DNA from: Pagrus major
Lineage: Eukaryota > Chordata > Actinopteri > Spariformes > Sparidae
Direction: 5' to 3'
Assembly: GCF_040436345.1 (NCBI RefSeq)
Contig: NC_133215.1
Coordinates: 35,801,306-35,865,305 of the forward strand
DNA: 64,000 bases
A program made the position numbers and the translations under genes. The notes under the pieces are model-generated. The model had not been told where the DNA came from. It searched no databases and saw only the letters and a list, made by a program, of their open reading frames with translations. Positions 1 to 10,980 of this stretch are shown one piece after another. Each line of letters opens with the position of its first letter. The first letter of the stretch is position 1.

Positions 1-195
1 CCCCTCAACCAGCTATCTGTTTAAAGAGGTGTGCCCTCAAACACCCTGGGTGTTACCATGACAACTTTCACCAACGTTCTGACAAACACTGACACTTTGG
101 GTTTCCCAACCCGTCAAAAACTGACGCATTTGGGTGGTGGCCGGCCCGACCAACAATCCCGGTGTGTCAGTATTTGACGAGCTGGGAATGAGACT

Positions 196-1740
196 CAAAA
201 ATCAACTGTTCTTACAAATAGGACCTTTAACCTTCACCTTATTCATGAACTTATAGACCATACATATTAATAATCATAATAATCATTAGCTCTGCAGCAA
301 CTGTAATTCCTACTGTCAGGGAGTCAGGGACTCTGGAGGGAGCAGTGTCCAGTACTTCCTGCAGTTTGAAAGAACTGCTGCCATTTCTTGTAAATGGTGG
401 AGGGAGGGGTGAGCAGCAGCTGCAGTGTGGAGATCAGAAGTACCTGAATATTAACTGTTGCCTGAACAAGAGTTCACTACACAGCTGAACACACAATTGT
501 GAACTTTACAGGCAAGTGTTGAACCCACATATGAAAAATAAGGTTTTGGATTATAATATAGAAATAATTAATGCGTAAGTATATTAATGTTTACATGGAG
601 CTATACTGAATAGTGAATTCCTGTTTTCCTTAAAAGTATTACTAAATGACATAGCTACATTACAGGACACTTCCCAGGAAAGTAGGTTATTTCATAGAAG
701 TTATTTCAAATTGTGTAAATTAATGTGCATTGCAACAAAATGTTCAATATTTTTTGATTTCTTAAAAATACACCTATATGATTTAGTTCATGAATCAAAA
801 ATCAACTGTTCTTACAAATAGGACCTTTAACCTTCACCTTATTCATGAACTTATAGACAATACATATTAATAATCATAATAATCATTAGCTCTGCAGCAA
901 CCGTAATTTCTACTGTCATAGGGGCAGATATCACATACACCTTTTTCTCAGACATGACCTGTCAGTGATCTCTTCTAACCTCAGCTAACACCAGCTCTGC
1001 AACAAGATGATGTATTTCTTTGTGCACTGCAACTCCCACAGGAAACTGAAAGTAGTGTAGATCTGGCACCCGCATTAATCTTGTCCCCATTTGAAATAGA
1101 TCTAACAGAAGTTAGGATGAACCCCACTCTAGTCAAGGGCCCATTCATGAACCCAAATCAATATGTAGCACTAAGGCTGGTCACACTCAGCAGCTGACTG
1201 TCTGGACATAACACTGTCACTTAACAGTACGTTCTGTTTATAGTACTACAGAACATTTCAAACAAATGTATTTTCACTTTCACTCTGGAGGGAGCAGTGC
1301 CCAGTACTTCCTGCAGTTTGAAAGAATTGCTGCCATTTCTTGTAAATGGTGGAGGGAGGGGTGAGCAGCAGCTGCAGTGTGGAGATCAGAAGTACCTGAA
1401 TATTAACTGTTGCCTGAACAAGAGTTCACTACACAGCTGAACACACAATTGTGAACTTTACAGGCAAGTGTTGAACCTACATATGAAAAATAAGTTTTTG
1501 GATTATAATATAGAAATAATTAATGCGTAAGTATGTTTAAATGGAGCTATACTGAATAGTGAATTCCTGTTTTCCTTAAAAGTATTACTAAATGACATAG
1601 CTACATTACAGGACACTTCCCAGGAAATTAGGTTATTTCATAGAAGTTATTTCAAATTGTGTAAATTAATGTGCATTACAACAAAATGTTCAATATTTTT
1701 TGATTTCTTAAAAATATACCCATATAATTTAGTTCATGAA
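196..1740. repeat. Imperfect tandem duplication upstream of GIMAP gene 1
   Basis: The stretch from about 196 to 790 recurs at about 793-1740. The blocks 196-300 and 799-901 are almost identical, and 337-785 matches 1286-1735. The second copy holds about 370 extra bases (916-1285) that the first copy lacks. A weaker third relative sits at about 8470-8660, just upstream of GIMAP gene 2. No open reading frame was recognised. The position suggests 5' flanks of GIMAP genes duplicated along with, or left behind by, tandem gene duplication. Confidence 0.75.
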
Positions 1741-2480
1741 TTGCTGATTATTTTCTCATTAACTTGTTCATTAATTCATTTCTACAGTGTTTGTCTTTAT
1801 ATTTTGAAAATTATGTTGAATTAGTTCATGCTGATCAACATCTCAGTGTTTTGTTTTTATGTTTAGTTGACTGATTATATAACTTCATAGACGTTATAAA
1901 TTCTGGTCATAAAAAATGTAATCCTGGTAATGGAAAAATCACAAATCAACATTTATCTTTTTTTTTTTCTTTCTCCATTCTACCTTTTTTCATTCGTGTA
2001 CTTATCTGCTTCTGAACAAGTCAGATTGTGTCCTCCATACAGTTAAAGTACAGTGAGGCAGGAACCCACCCAGCACATTCTAGGAAACCGCTTATGGACC
2101 AAAAACCTAAACAGGAAATTCTCATTGTATGATGTTATCATCCTCCACTGCAGTTAAAAATAACACAACAGACAGAGCAAATGCTCACTGAACTGTGACT
2201 GCCATTGCAGGTAACAGTATTACATTTGTTAGTATAAAAATCCCTGTGTGTGTATGTTTGTACCTATATGAATATTTGTCTAAATTCAGTTTTGGGTATT
2301 GTATGACTGATGACGGTAATATGTTAATTATAGCTGAACTGTTGTCTCTGAGGCAATGAAATATAGAAAACAGTTGTAGTTCAAAGTCTGTTCCAAAGTC
2401 ATCACAGATGACAGATGGAGATAAATTGTGAAAATGGCTATACATGTCTGCACATTCCTATTTAGACTCTAAGAAACCCT
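1741..2480. other. AT-rich intergenic stretch, nothing recognised
   Basis: There is no convincing coding exon, RNA gene or classifiable repeat here. The single short antisense reading frame near 2185-2445 has no recognisable domain. Confidence 0.5.
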
Positions 2481-2499
2481 GCTTGAACTGAACCAGCCA

Positions 2500-2513
2500 A
2501 GTTTCAGTTTCAC
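2500..2513 (+). promoter_or_regulatory. Candidate ISRE/IRF-binding element of GIMAP gene 1
   Basis: The sequence AGTTTCAGTTTCAC fits the interferon-stimulated response element consensus AGTTTCNNTTTCNC/T. It lies about 110 bp upstream of the proposed start codon at 2622, a typical distance for a proximal promoter or 5' UTR element. Function is inferred from motif and position only. Confidence 0.45.
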
Positions 2514-2621
2514 AGCTTAAGTAGTTCTAGGTGTGGTTTGCTGAATGGGGCCATCTGATGAAGAGGACAAGCAGCAGAAAGACTCTGAACTGTGAACTGC
2601 ACCTGCTCTCTGTCAGCCAAC

Positions 2622-5600
2622 ATGACCAGCAAATACTACGGTAAGTCATAATGATATGTGCTCATGCTGTTAGTTACACTCTAATGTGTTATACATAGTA
2701 TCCTTCAGCAACCCTAAAACCTCTCAGCTCACTGTAACAATGTTCATGAATTGTATAAAGCCAGTCACAAGCATGACAGTGAATGTTGAAAGAAAATGTA
2801 CTAAAAACATAAATTTCTGTTTTTTATGGCATTCAATCAGAACTATTTCAACGATGACAGTCTGGAGTGAAAGCAGATGGTTACCTTTATTTGAAAGCTA
2901 AAGTTCAAGTTTAAAAGTTGTAAAGATAACATTAGAAGAGTGTCAGTGGATAAAGTATGGATAAGAAAGAAACCAACAGTTAACATGTAACATATTGCTC
3001 ACTGCCACACAAGGTAAATGCAACCTCATCGCTAGAATAAATGTTGGCAATGCAACTTTCTGCAAACTAATGATATGTTGAACCTTTACATTTATGTAGG
3101 TTTAATTTAAATGTTATGGTGTGACCACAATGAGCCCGGTCTGGTTAGGTTTAGGCAACAAAAAATGGTTAGTATAGGTTTGGAAAATGTCATGTTTTTC
3201 TTTCTTAAAATGCCTGTTTTCGTCTAAATTGTCCAGATTGTCTCCTGAAAATATAAAAATAAAAATATCCAGTGGTGTCACACTTACAAATGTTGGAGCT
3301 CAGGCTCGCTCTGCCATAAATATATAATGTGAACATTATATGACATGTATTGTAGGAATGTCAATATGGTACATATGACACAAATGTAAACACATCAGTC
3401 ATTTACAGAATGTCAGGTTAAATGTCAGCATTTTATTCTGGTGACTGAGCTGTAGTACAACTATTGGTTTTTGTGCAATAGGAAATGAACCATTGTTTAA
3501 GTTGAGTTTAGTTAACTTAACTAATTGTTCCAATTCTAATAGCAGGTTGCTGTAGTGGATTTGGATAGTGAACCACAAGGATATGTGTCACTTTTTCTGA
3601 GAGGCCAATTTAAGAAATTGAGACTGCATTGAGTCAAAGACGCTATAAAAATTGGCATAATGATTTTGTATTTCTATACAAACGAGCTATAGTTTATAGT
3701 TTTTGTGACTAACCATCAAGATATTCCTTTTCTACACAGAAAAATAAAACTGTATGTCGTCTGAATTTAAGTTTCTCTTTCACACTTCATTCAAACTGGA
3801 CAGAAACTAAATTAAAGTCACCACAACAGTGTTGATTTGTCTTTCTACAACCACCTCTCATTTGGTCCAAATAAATCCTCAGTTCACAGAGTAAGATATG
3901 AAAATTGACCAGCTGGAGGCACCATGGACACAAGCAACCCAGCACAGCTACTGACAGTCCTATCTTTCTACATGGAGTTTGCCTTTGATAGTGATCAATA
4001 ATCAGTAAAGATGGTGTTAACAAACTCTGTTTGACTGTTTATGAGCAAAATGCTCTGTTTAACTGGAGGAGGAGGAGCGCTGCGGGGTGTCTCTATGTGC
4101 TTAATGTGGTCCGTGGATCTCTGTCCTCTGATCGGACAGGACAGGTCATAAGAACTATTATTCTGATCAATGGGGGATGAGGTGTGGCTGGATGTAATAC
4201 TTCATCTTTAATGAGGAACATATTAATAACATAACCTGCAGCCATCCTCCAGCATCAGGGCCCATCTGTTTGCTGGCTGAAATGGTGCACAGCGCAGCGC
4301 AAGTGTCGTTGGTCTTAAAATGAGGTGAGATCAGGTGCTTTGCTGGCGCATCTTGGAGCAGCAGAGAGTGTTTGCGGTAATAAGATGGGCCCTTGAACTA
4401 AAGTCAATGTCGCAGTGATTTACCTGCTATATAGAGGGCAGCAAAACTAAAATCTGTAGGTATAAACAGGACAGTACAGAGGATACTCTCCGGAGGAAAC
4501 AGCAGCGATGGCGCTCAGGAGTCGGGAGATTTCAATGATCAATGAAGTTAAACTCTGTCGTGTGTGTAAACACGCGCATCGTTTCTCTTACGGGGGCTGG
4601 AGTCCATTGCAGGTTATGTTATTAATATGTTCCTCATTAAGGATGAATTATTTCACACACCCACACCCAATCCCCTATTCTTCAGAACAACACTATCCCT
4701 GAGCATTTCTGTAAGCGTCTATGTTTTACCCTGTTTCTGTAATGCAAAATCAGTCCTAGACTGACTGAGTCATCATCTTTCTGGGGACACCCCAGTGTTT
4801 GTGTCAGTGTTTTGTTATCAGATATGGGATTTCATTAGTTTTTTATTTGTTACATTTTCAGATACATTTTCAACACATGAATAGAAAATCATTAGAACCA
4901 TATTACATTAAACATGAGTTTACCACTACAGTTTGTCAGAACTCACAAATTTTATCAGGGAGCCACTGAATTTACTGGCACCCACTCAAATGACCAGCTG
5001 TGGGTCCCTGGTACTCACTATATCAAAAACCTATCAATATCACTGAGCCCCAAAAAGCTGATCAGAACTTTTCTAATAGCCCTAAGCTGTAAATTAGCTG
5101 TAAAATATTTCACTATAGCTCCATGATGAATCATAGACCTAAAGTCTTGACTACAGTTCTACACAGACTGTAAACGCTTGCATGATGTTGATGCAGTTGA
5201 ATCCAGATCCAGTCTTATCTAATGGTATTTATTCTCCCATACAGGAGTAAATCATGTGGAGCTGAGGATGGTGATGGTGGGGAAGACAGGAATTGGGAAG
5301 AGTGCCACTGGAAACACCATTCTGGGACGACAGTGCTTTGAAGCCAAGTTGAGTGCAGTGTCTATGACTGTGAACTGTTCTAAGGGCAATGCTACGGTGG
5401 ATGGGCAACAGGTTGCTGTGATTGACACCCCGGGCCTGTTTGACACCAGGTTTGGCATGGACAAAACAGCTAAAGATATATGCCAGTGCATCTCTTATGC
5501 CCTTCCTGGACCCCATGTATTCCTGGTGGTCATCAGGCTGGGCAGATACACTGATGAAGAAAAGCAGACGGTGCAAAGGATTCAAGAAATCTTTGGCCAG

Positions 5601-6254
5601 GCAGCAGACAAATACAGCATGGTTCTCTTTACTGGTGGGGACCTTCTGGAAGTCACTATCGAGGAGTTCTTGAATGAAAGCCCAGACCTGCAGCAACTTG
5701 TGTCCAGATGTAACGGCCAGTACCATGTCTTCAATAATAAGATAAAGGATCGCTCTCAGGTCAGTGAGCTGCTCCAAAAGATTAGAAATATAGTCCAGAG
5801 GAACGGAGGAAGCCACTACACCAACGAGATGTTCCAAGAGGCCGAGAGGGCAATCGAAGAGGAGAAACAACGCATCCTGAAAGAGAAAGAAGATCAAATA
5901 CGGAGAGAAAGAGAGGAACTGGAGAGGAAACTTCAGAAAAAATATGACAAGGAGATGAACAAAATTCAAGAGCAACTCCAGGCTGAGAGAGAGAGGGAGA
6001 AAAGAAGAAGAGAGGAGGAAATGAGGAGGGAAAGGAGAAGGAGGGAGATGGAGAGGGAGATGGAAAGGATTAGGGAGAGGGAGGAAAGAGAAGCAGAGAG
6101 GAAGAGAGAGGAAGAGGAAAGACAAAGAATGATGGCAGATATGAGGAGACGTCGAGAGGAACAACGTGAAAGAGAACTAGAAGAGGAAAGAGAACAGTTG
6201 AGAAGGCAAGCACAACGACAGGCTGAGAGTGATGATGACTGTACGATTCTCTGA
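2622..6254 (+). CDS. GIMAP/AIG1-family GTPase, gene 1 (CAAX-like C terminus)
   Basis: This is a GTPase of the immunity-associated protein family; members bind GTP, associate with intracellular membranes and act in lymphocyte survival and antimicrobial responses. Coding exon 1 is 2622-2640 (ATG to the donor GTAAGT) and exon 2 is 5245-6254; both splice sites are canonical and phase 1, giving 342 residues. The P-loop GKTGIGKS is at 19-26, DTPG at 67-70, the AIG1-type LPGPH box at 93-97, a FTGGDLL G4-like segment at 135-141 and NNK near 170-172. From about 205 to 330 the protein is an Arg/Glu/Lys-rich coiled coil. It ends in CTIL, a CAAX-like prenylation signal preceded by an acidic run. A twin follows at 8911-10980. 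The GTG at 5256 is internal and not the start, because splicing supplies the first ten residues. Family assignment is certain; the exact paralogue is unknown. Confidence 0.9.
2641..5244 (+). other. Intron 1 of GIMAP gene 1
   Basis: The intron runs from donor GTAAGT at 2641 to acceptor CATACAG ending at 5244. It carries a foldback element at about 4200-4650. The stretches 2900-4030 and 4660-5240 show nothing else recognisable. Confidence 0.8.
4200..4648. mobile_element. Foldback/MITE-like element in the GIMAP intron
   Basis: About 40 bases at 4201-4240 are repeated in inverted orientation at 4608-4648 with only a few mismatches. The interior contains a segment near 4310-4345 that recurs near 20180-20220 in the C20orf27-like gene, so this is a dispersed family. 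A Harbinger-type origin is a guess from general resemblance; no target duplication was defined. Confidence 0.5.
5980..6230 (+). repeat. Purine-rich GAGA tract encoding the coiled coil
   Basis: A long run of GAG/AGA/AAG codons encodes the Glu/Arg/Lys coiled coil of GIMAP gene 1; a matching tract is at about 10610-10760 in gene 2. The two genes stop aligning at 6000/10633, inside this tract. Confidence 0.7.
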
Positions 6255-6733
6255 TTTGGTTTTCCTGTCTTTTCTCTGTGTGCCACTGTTCTGAAGTGTA
6301 GTAACCTAACTAGTGAATGTATGAGAGGAAGAAACATTAAGTACATGTACACTATGGCTACCATTGATAAGTTGACAAATGACTATGATTCACAGATATT
6401 AGATTAGTCATGAAACTTCAGACTAACACAGAAGGAATTTGTTCAACATGATAAACTTTGGTGCTAGGGACTACAGAATTTGGGGGAAAAGGTGCAGTAT
6501 TTTAAGATGCATACATGAAATTATTAAATGATATTTCCTATAAAAGCAGAATATATGAAATGTTTGTCTACTAGGAAAAGCCTGGTATCATCAGACTTAT
6601 TTGCATATGCAAATGAATCTGGCTACACCAGGAACTATAGAACTTTTATGTCATGAATTATTACTGTCACAACAATCAATCTGGATTTGTAATCTGTCTT
6701 ATTGATTTTACTGATTGTGTTATTGACTATATT

Positions 6734-6739
6734 AATAAA
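6734..6739 (+). terminator. Candidate polyadenylation signal of GIMAP gene 1
   Basis: AATAAA lies 480 bp after the stop codon at 6254 and is the first canonical hexamer in this 3' flank. A palindromic octamer motif (ATTTGCATATGCAAAT, 6599-6614) precedes it inside the presumed 3' UTR. Confidence 0.5.
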
Positions 6740-6899
6740 ATCTCTGTTCATGTCAAAATGTGTATATCTGACCACACAATGCAGTGAATAATATGTAGTA
6801 TTTTGTATTCTTCAAGTGGACAAATATTGTGATGCATCGTTGGATGGTTGTGGTGCAATGTCTTGAAGGGAAAAGAGCCAATTCACCAAATCAGTCTCA

Positions 6900-7560
6900 G
6901 ATAAAGGTGCTAAACCGTCGGTTTGTCATTAATAATTAACTTAATAACTACAACCAAAATTACCATAACAGCTAGTAACGGTTGAAGGATTTTGGAGTTC
7001 TTGACAGAGTCGAGGTTGGCAACAGTCACTCTTGTACAATATTAAATAGACAGCATGAAGGTTCAAAAGCCTTTTATTTAACACAAAGATGAAAACACAC
7101 TAACTAACATGTACTATATACAAGTGTCTGTATGTGTGTGTCTGGAGGAACCAACTAAAATGGTGGCTAGCGTTCAAGCTGAGTTCAGTTCAGAGTCCAT
7201 TTTGAAATCCACAATGAACGACTTCATCTGTGGATCGAACACATATATTTATTATGATTATAAAAATAATCACTATTTAGGTTTTCTTTTACATTAATAA
7301 TAATATCATAATGATAGCTTTATGTAGCACCTATCTTGTGAGAACATAGCTGCAAGTAGAAGCAATCGCCCATAATTGTCTTGGAAACTTTTGGGGGAAG
7401 TTTCCTGGCATATTATCATTAGGTTTTTCGCCCGTACTTGCACTGACAATTTGGTTGGGGGTCAAGTGAACCCCAAAGGGGGGATTATATCATATGAGAA
7501 CATAGCTGGAGCAACATTTACATGAAGATCTGAATTTGGTGATCTCAGAAGTCGTAAAGA
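6900..7560. other. Intergenic stretch, nothing recognised
   Basis: AT-rich sequence between the two GIMAP genes, with no supported gene or classifiable repeat. Confidence 0.4.
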
Positions 7561-7639
7561 TGGAAGAGGAGAACTACAAACAACCTGGGTGGCTGTGATC
7601 AATAGGGCCGTTACGTGGGCAGATATGTGGAGGATGACC

Positions 7640-7858
7640 TAAGCAGGGCTAAGCTTCCTGATCAGGGCCACATATGACACCCTTTCCAGTCCCCAAAGCC
7701 TGCACCTGTGGTATGGCTCAGAGGAAACATTTAAACTCTGCAAATCTCAAAACCTGAGCCTGCAGCACATACTCTCTGGCTGCAAGGCAGCGTTGATGCA
7801 GGGTTGATATGGATTGCACAAAGACCAAGTCCTGCACAAGCTAACAGAAAAACTTCTG
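7640..7858 (+). pseudogene. Decayed non-LTR retrotransposon fragment (C-terminal part)
   Basis: One frame reads as the C-terminal zinc-binding-like region of a LINE reverse transcriptase polyprotein: a LSSPQSLHLW-like segment, then LQHILSGCKAALMQG, then a stop codon, then a YGLHKDQVLHKL-like tail. The pattern of an HILSGCK box followed by Gln-Gly and an HDQVL-like motif is familiar from animal LINEs. It is short and broken by an in-frame stop, so it is a relic. Confidence 0.5.
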
Positions 7859-8230
7859 AAATATTTCATAATTTCTAATAATGTTATATATCTAATTCTG
7901 TTTACTCAAATACAATCATTTATTTCATGTCAGATTTATTTATCAAATTTTTGCTCTTTTTAAGTTCCATATGATTCTCTGAGGATAAAAAACATCAGGT
8001 TTTATCTTATCAGTCAAAAGAAATTTTCATGTTCCAAAAATGACATTTCTGTATTCTATAGAAATGGGCTCTTACATGCTCATTTAAGCAAATTATTATG
8101 ATTGATAAGTAATTGGTTAACATGTGTGACTTTTATCTTGGTGGATTACATTCAAATATATGAGCTAACCATCTTATAAATGAAACTGCATAAAACTGGA
8201 TGAGTACCCTGAAAACTTTCAACGACGCAT

Positions 8231-8420
8231 TTTAAGATTAAGATTAAGATTAAGATTAAGATTGTCTTTATTTATCCCACAACGGGGAAATTCACATGTT
8301 ACAACAGCTCGAGGTGCAACAGTACAAGTAGAATCAGAAAAATATGCATAGAAATATTAAATAGAAAATAAATAGAAAAACACAAGATATTTACAAAAAA
8401 ACAATAAGATAGTTACAAAA
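8231..8420 (-). mobile_element. LINE/SINE 3'-tail fragment with TTAAGA microsatellite
   Basis: A (TTAAGA)n tract at about 8231-8263 runs into a TGTCTTTATTTATCCCAC segment. That tail sequence is shared by fish L2/Rex-type retroposons (compare 55360-55400 and 49160-49200 here). It is oriented so that the tail points to lower coordinates. Confidence 0.5.
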
Positions 8421-8910
8421 GCAAACAGGTGGGTGGAAAGTGACAACGCCCTTCCGTCTTTATTTGATAGGAGAGCAGTGCACAGTCGAGTGCAGAACTT
8501 AAAAGAACTGCTGCCATTTCTCGGAAATACTAAGGGTAGGAACAAGAAGGGCAGGCTTATGTAGCTGCTTTGTGCAGCAGTGTCTGCTGTGCGGTTTCCT
8601 GTAAATGGTGAGAGAGCTGAGAGCAAGGGTTGAGTTTTAGCTGTTAAAAACAGTGGACACAGAAGATAAACTTCAGATAACAATGATCATAACTATAACT
8701 GTATGCACAGTTAATTATTGAGTTCTTGTCAGCTGTAATTACAGTTATACGTCATCTAATAAAAAGTCATTATGTAAGTGAAACAACTGTGATTGGTGGA
8801 GCCAGTTGTGGGTGGGGTTTGTTGCATAGGCTCATGTTAAAAGAGCTGCAGCAGACACACTCTAAACTCTCACTTCAGCTGCTGTGTCAACTCTGTACTC
8901 AGACCCAAAC

Positions 8911-9070
8911 ATGGAAGGCAACTTCAACAACCCGAACATGCCCGGCAACTTTTACAACCCGAACATGCCTGGCAACCCGAATATGCCCGGCAACTTTTAC
9001 AACCCGAACATGCCTGGCAACTTTTACAACCCGACCATGCCTGGCAACTTTTACAACCCGAATATGGCAA
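8911..9070 (+). repeat. In-frame 27-bp minisatellite encoding NMPGNFYNP repeats
   Basis: The first coding exon of GIMAP gene 2 consists of about four to five imperfect copies of a 27-bp unit encoding Asn-Met-Pro-Gly-Asn-Phe-Tyr-Asn-Pro. One copy is shortened to NMPGNP. The array makes up nearly the whole exon. Confidence 0.85.
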
Positions 9071-10980
9071 GCAATTTAGGTAAGTTTTTATTCATATTTT
9101 AAAGTACAATTATTTACTTAGTATAACAGTGATCACTGCTGAATCTAATTTTATTTGGCACGACTGTACCGCTGTACCTGTGTATAGACCTGTGCTGAGT
9201 AGAACTGCAAAGACATACTTATTATTTTGCAATTCTAACCTAACCTTTCATTCATAAAATGACATTACATTCTGGATTACTTTAGTATATTCACCAGATT
9301 TTTCAGGTAAATGTCAAGATTTGTTGGTCACTAGGAACAAGATATGGCACTTTTAAGTCAGATAAATGCCATTTTGTTCTAAAGAATCTGAGCCCTCTTT
9401 AGGTGTTAGGTTCAGAAAATGTGCTTTGAAATTGAGCTCAACCTTTTCACATTTGCTGGTCTACTGAGTGGTGTCACATAGACAAACAGTTACATTATTG
9501 TTAATTATTATGACTCTATTGTTTTCCTAAGGAGAAGGCAACTTAAAAACTAAGAAATCTCCAGTTTAAAAGGACTGCAGCCATGTCCCACTATTGGTGA
9601 TCTGAGCAGTATACTGAATGGATATCTGATCATGGAAAGAAAACAGTGCATGAATAAATCAGTTTGTCCCAAGTGACGTGTCTGAAAGAGAAATATAGTA
9701 CATTTCCTTAGTCCAGTTTTTACAAAACTTTGAACCCCTGACAAACTCCCTTTTTGGCTCTCTCAAAACAGCTGAATAGGCGTTTCTTTTCTCCCATGTT
9801 TGTAGACATTGCATTGAGTAGAATGTACCTGATGTAGATTTGTTGTCACTCATTCTTCTACACAGGATATAGCCGCACAAATAATGTGGAGCTGAGGATG
9901 GTGATGGTGGGGAAGACAGGAATTGGGAAGAGTGCCACTGGAAACACCATTCTGGGACGACCGTGCTTTGAATCCAAGTTCAGTGCAGCGTCTATGACTG
10001 TGGACTGTTCTAAGGGCAAAGCTACGGTGGATGGGCAACAGGTTGCTGTGATTGACACCCCGGGCCTGTTTGACACCAGGTTTGGCATGGACAAAACAGC
10101 TAAAGATATATGCCAGTGCATCTCTTATGTTGCGCCTGGACCCCATGTATTCCTGGTGGTCATCAGGCTGGGCAGATACACTGATGAAGAAAAGCAGACG
10201 GTGCAAAGGATTCAAGAAATCTTTGGCCAGGCAGCAGACAAATACAGCATGGTTCTCTTTACTGGTGGGGACCTTCTGGAAGGCACCACTATCGAGGAGT
10301 TCTTGAATGAAAGCACAGACATGCAGCAACTTGTGTCCAGATGTAACGGCCAGTACCATGTCTTCAATAATAAGATAAAGGATCGCTCTCAGGTCAGTGA
10401 GCTGCTCCAAAAGATTAGAAATATAGTCCAGAGGAACGGAGGAAGCCACTACACCAACGAGATGTTCCAAGAGGCCGAGAGGGCAATCGAAGAGGAGAAA
10501 CAACGCATCCTGAAAGAGAAAGAAGAACAAATACGGAGAGAAAGAGAGGAACTGGAGAGGCAACTTCAGAAAAAATATGACAAGGAGATGAACAAAATTC
10601 AAGAGCAACTCCAGGCTGAGAGAGAGAGGGAGAGGAAGGAGAGAGAGGAGGAGAGGAAGAGGGAGAAGGAGGAGATGAATGAGGAGAAAAGAAGGGAGAG
10701 GGAAGAGAGAGAAGCAGAGAGAAAGAGAGAGAGAGAGGAGAAAGAAAGGCAGATGACAGACATGATGAATAGAATACAGGAACAGCATGAGCGAGAACTG
10801 AAAGAAGAAAGGACAAAGTTACAGTCCAGGTATGAGGGTGAGGCCAGAGAGGAAGCTGAGGGGTTTAATCCATTATATCCTCTGGTACAAGCAGGTGAAC
10901 TAGCACTTGACGCTGGCAGAAAAGTACTTGCAGGAGTTAAACAACTGGGAAGGGCAATTGGGAGCTGGTTCAAATTTTGA
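8911..10980 (+). CDS. GIMAP/AIG1-family GTPase, gene 2 (repeat N terminus, amphipathic C terminus)
   Basis: This is the tandem paralogue of the gene at 2622-6254. Coding exon 1 is 8911-9079 (ATG to donor GTAAGT at 9080) and exon 2 is 9866-10980; both junctions are canonical and phase 1, giving 427 residues. The first 55 or so residues are an Asn/Pro/Gly/Met repeat (NMPGNFYNP units). The GTPase core (P-loop GKTGIGKS, DTPG, LPGPH-type box changed to APGPH, FTGGDLL) matches gene 1 except at 12 substituted codons and one extra codon. After the Glu/Arg/Lys coiled coil comes a 40-residue tail rich in Gly, Ala, Leu, Val and Lys ending GSWFKF. This tail looks like an amphipathic membrane-binding helix and replaces the CAAX-like end of gene 1. 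Family assignment is certain; the localisation ideas are inference. Confidence 0.9.
9080..9865 (+). other. Intron 1 of GIMAP gene 2
   Basis: Donor GTAAGT at 9080, acceptor CTACACAG ending at 9865. No repeat or other gene was recognised inside it. Confidence 0.75.

Noticed and set aside
4508..4702. A 64-residue frame starting MALRSREISM with a Cys-x2-Cys pair, as a possible small gene.
   Set aside because: It lies within a foldback element in a GIMAP intron; no conservation or splice evidence.
5229..6164. A 311-residue antisense frame opposite GIMAP gene 1 (and a 312-residue one at 9850-10788 opposite gene 2).
   Set aside because: It mirrors the sense GTPase frame and its purine-rich coiled coil, giving Leu/Ser/Pro-rich filler. 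Its presence in both copies follows from sequence identity, with no domain or splice support.
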